From Flavobacterium aquariorum (GTDB lineage: Bacteria; Bacteroidota; Bacteroidia; Flavobacteriales; Flavobacteriaceae), in contig NZ_QKXH01000010.1 in the NCBI RefSeq assembly GCF_003254745.1, positions 1-64,000 of the forward strand: a stretch of DNA of 64,000 nt, given 5' to 3'. The translations under genes were made by a program, and so were the position numbers. The notes under the pieces were generated by a model. That model made no database searches. It worked only from the letters and a program-made list of their open reading frames with translations, and was not told where the DNA came from. Shown piece after piece: positions 63,457-64,000 of the stretch. Position 1 is the stretch's first letter; the number at the start of each line of letters is the position of its first letter.

Positions 63457-64000
63457 TTACAATTCTGCTTTATATCTGTTAAACACTAATTTAAAAGTAG
63501 CAAAGATGACTTTCAAGTCACCTGAAAAACTTTGATGATAATAATATTCCAAACTCAGTTTCACTTTATCGGGGAAAAGAATTTTATCATTATACTCTAA
63601 GGGATGGACCTGCTTTTCCAATAATTCATCTTCATTATAATATTTCAAAGAAGCCAAGCTTGTTAAACCTGGTTTTAATTCGAGAATCTTTCGGTTTTCG
63701 CCTTCCAATAAATCATAATAGCCTTCAATATCAGGCCTAGGCCCCACAATACTCATCTCTCCTTTCAAAACATTAATCATTTGTGGTAACTCATCTAATT
63801 TATAATTTCGAAGAAATCTGCCAATTGCGGAAATTTGAAATCTCCCGGTATTGGCCACAATTTTAATAGTTCGTAATTTGTAAATTTTAAACCCTTTTCC
63901 AAATTGACCTATACGCTCTTGAGTAAAAATACCACTACTGCGAGTATCTATCATTGCAAAAAACCAAGCCAGAAGAATTAACCATAAAAAGAAGACAAGC
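63457..64000 (-). CDS. Initiating sugar transferase, PglC-like (partial, runs off the right edge)
   Basis: The last 181 or so codons of a bacterial sugar transferase. RQ-like segment TRSSGIFTQERIGQFGKGFKIYKLRT, then YKLDELPQMINVLKGEMSIVGPRPDIEGY and LKPGLTSLASLKYYNE. The frame stays open to the window edge with a hydrophobic stretch (LVFFLWLILLAWFFA), the C-terminal part of its membrane helix, so the Met at 63954 is internal. It is the short, single-domain class, unlike the large enzyme at 26333. It transfers phospho-sugar to undecaprenyl phosphate. Confidence 0.88.
   Translation of the reverse strand, partial: LVFFLWLILLAWFFAMIDTRSSGIFTQERIGQFGKGFKIYKLRTIKIVANTGRFQISAIGRFLRNYKLDELPQMINVLKGEMSIVGPRPDIEGYYDLLEGENRKILELKPGLTSLASLKYYNEDELLEKQVHPLEYNDKILFPDKVKLSLEYYYHQSFSGDLKVIFATFKLVFNRYKAEL

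Overview
The window is chromosomal DNA from a member of the Bacteroidota, almost certainly a Flavobacterium or close relative. The evidence is low G+C, promoters of the TAnnTTTG type, a PorV-like type IX secretion outer-membrane protein, and several Flavobacteriia-typical families (DUF4369 lipoprotein, DUF4105, TIGR03643/DUF2805, DUF5808). There are about 60 protein genes, two tRNA genes and at least two clearly broken genes. No phage, transposase or CRISPR array was seen.

Region 1 (1-26.3 kb) is a housekeeping segment of small transcription units on both strands: a DMT permease, aquaporin Z, AlkB, an M61 peptidase, tandem tRNA-Thr genes, manA, bcp-queD, idi, an exported msrB-msrA pair, MepB-like, quinone oxidoreductase, a COG2509 flavoprotein and recQ. 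After these come a kdsD-tatC-CMD gene cluster and lptB-DUF5808 (envelope biogenesis), pssA-GH25, a PorV-like protein and a DUF4105 protein. Three copies of a dispersed intergenic element with conserved borders and a changeable hairpin lie at 30-114, 6727-6848 and 14461-14577.

Region 2 (26.3-64 kb, all minus strand) is a surface-polysaccharide locus that runs off the right edge. A membrane initiating sugar transferase lies at each end (26.3 kb and 63.5 kb). Between them are a FlaA1/WbpM-type sugar-nucleotide dehydratase, a Wzm/Wzt-type ABC exporter whose ATPase carries a C-terminal extension, about 17 proven or likely glycosyltransferases, three methyltransferases, an O-antigen ligase/polymerase-like protein, neuA-neuB-neuC for CMP-activated nonulosonic (sialic-type) acid, and an AlgI-like MBOAT acyltransferase with two tandem SGNH-like partners. 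The likely product is an O-acetylated surface glycan containing a nonulosonic acid, exported by the ABC transporter.

The locus shows active remodelling. Between 35.36 and 37.92 kb lie two decayed genes, a methyltransferase and a polysaccharide-deacetylase-like gene, each broken by stops and frameshifts that I could read through by hand. A palindromic repeat supplies the last codons of neuA. A four-helix-bundle (23S-IVP family) gene flanked on both sides by 14-bp tandem repeats sits between the ABC exporter subunits.
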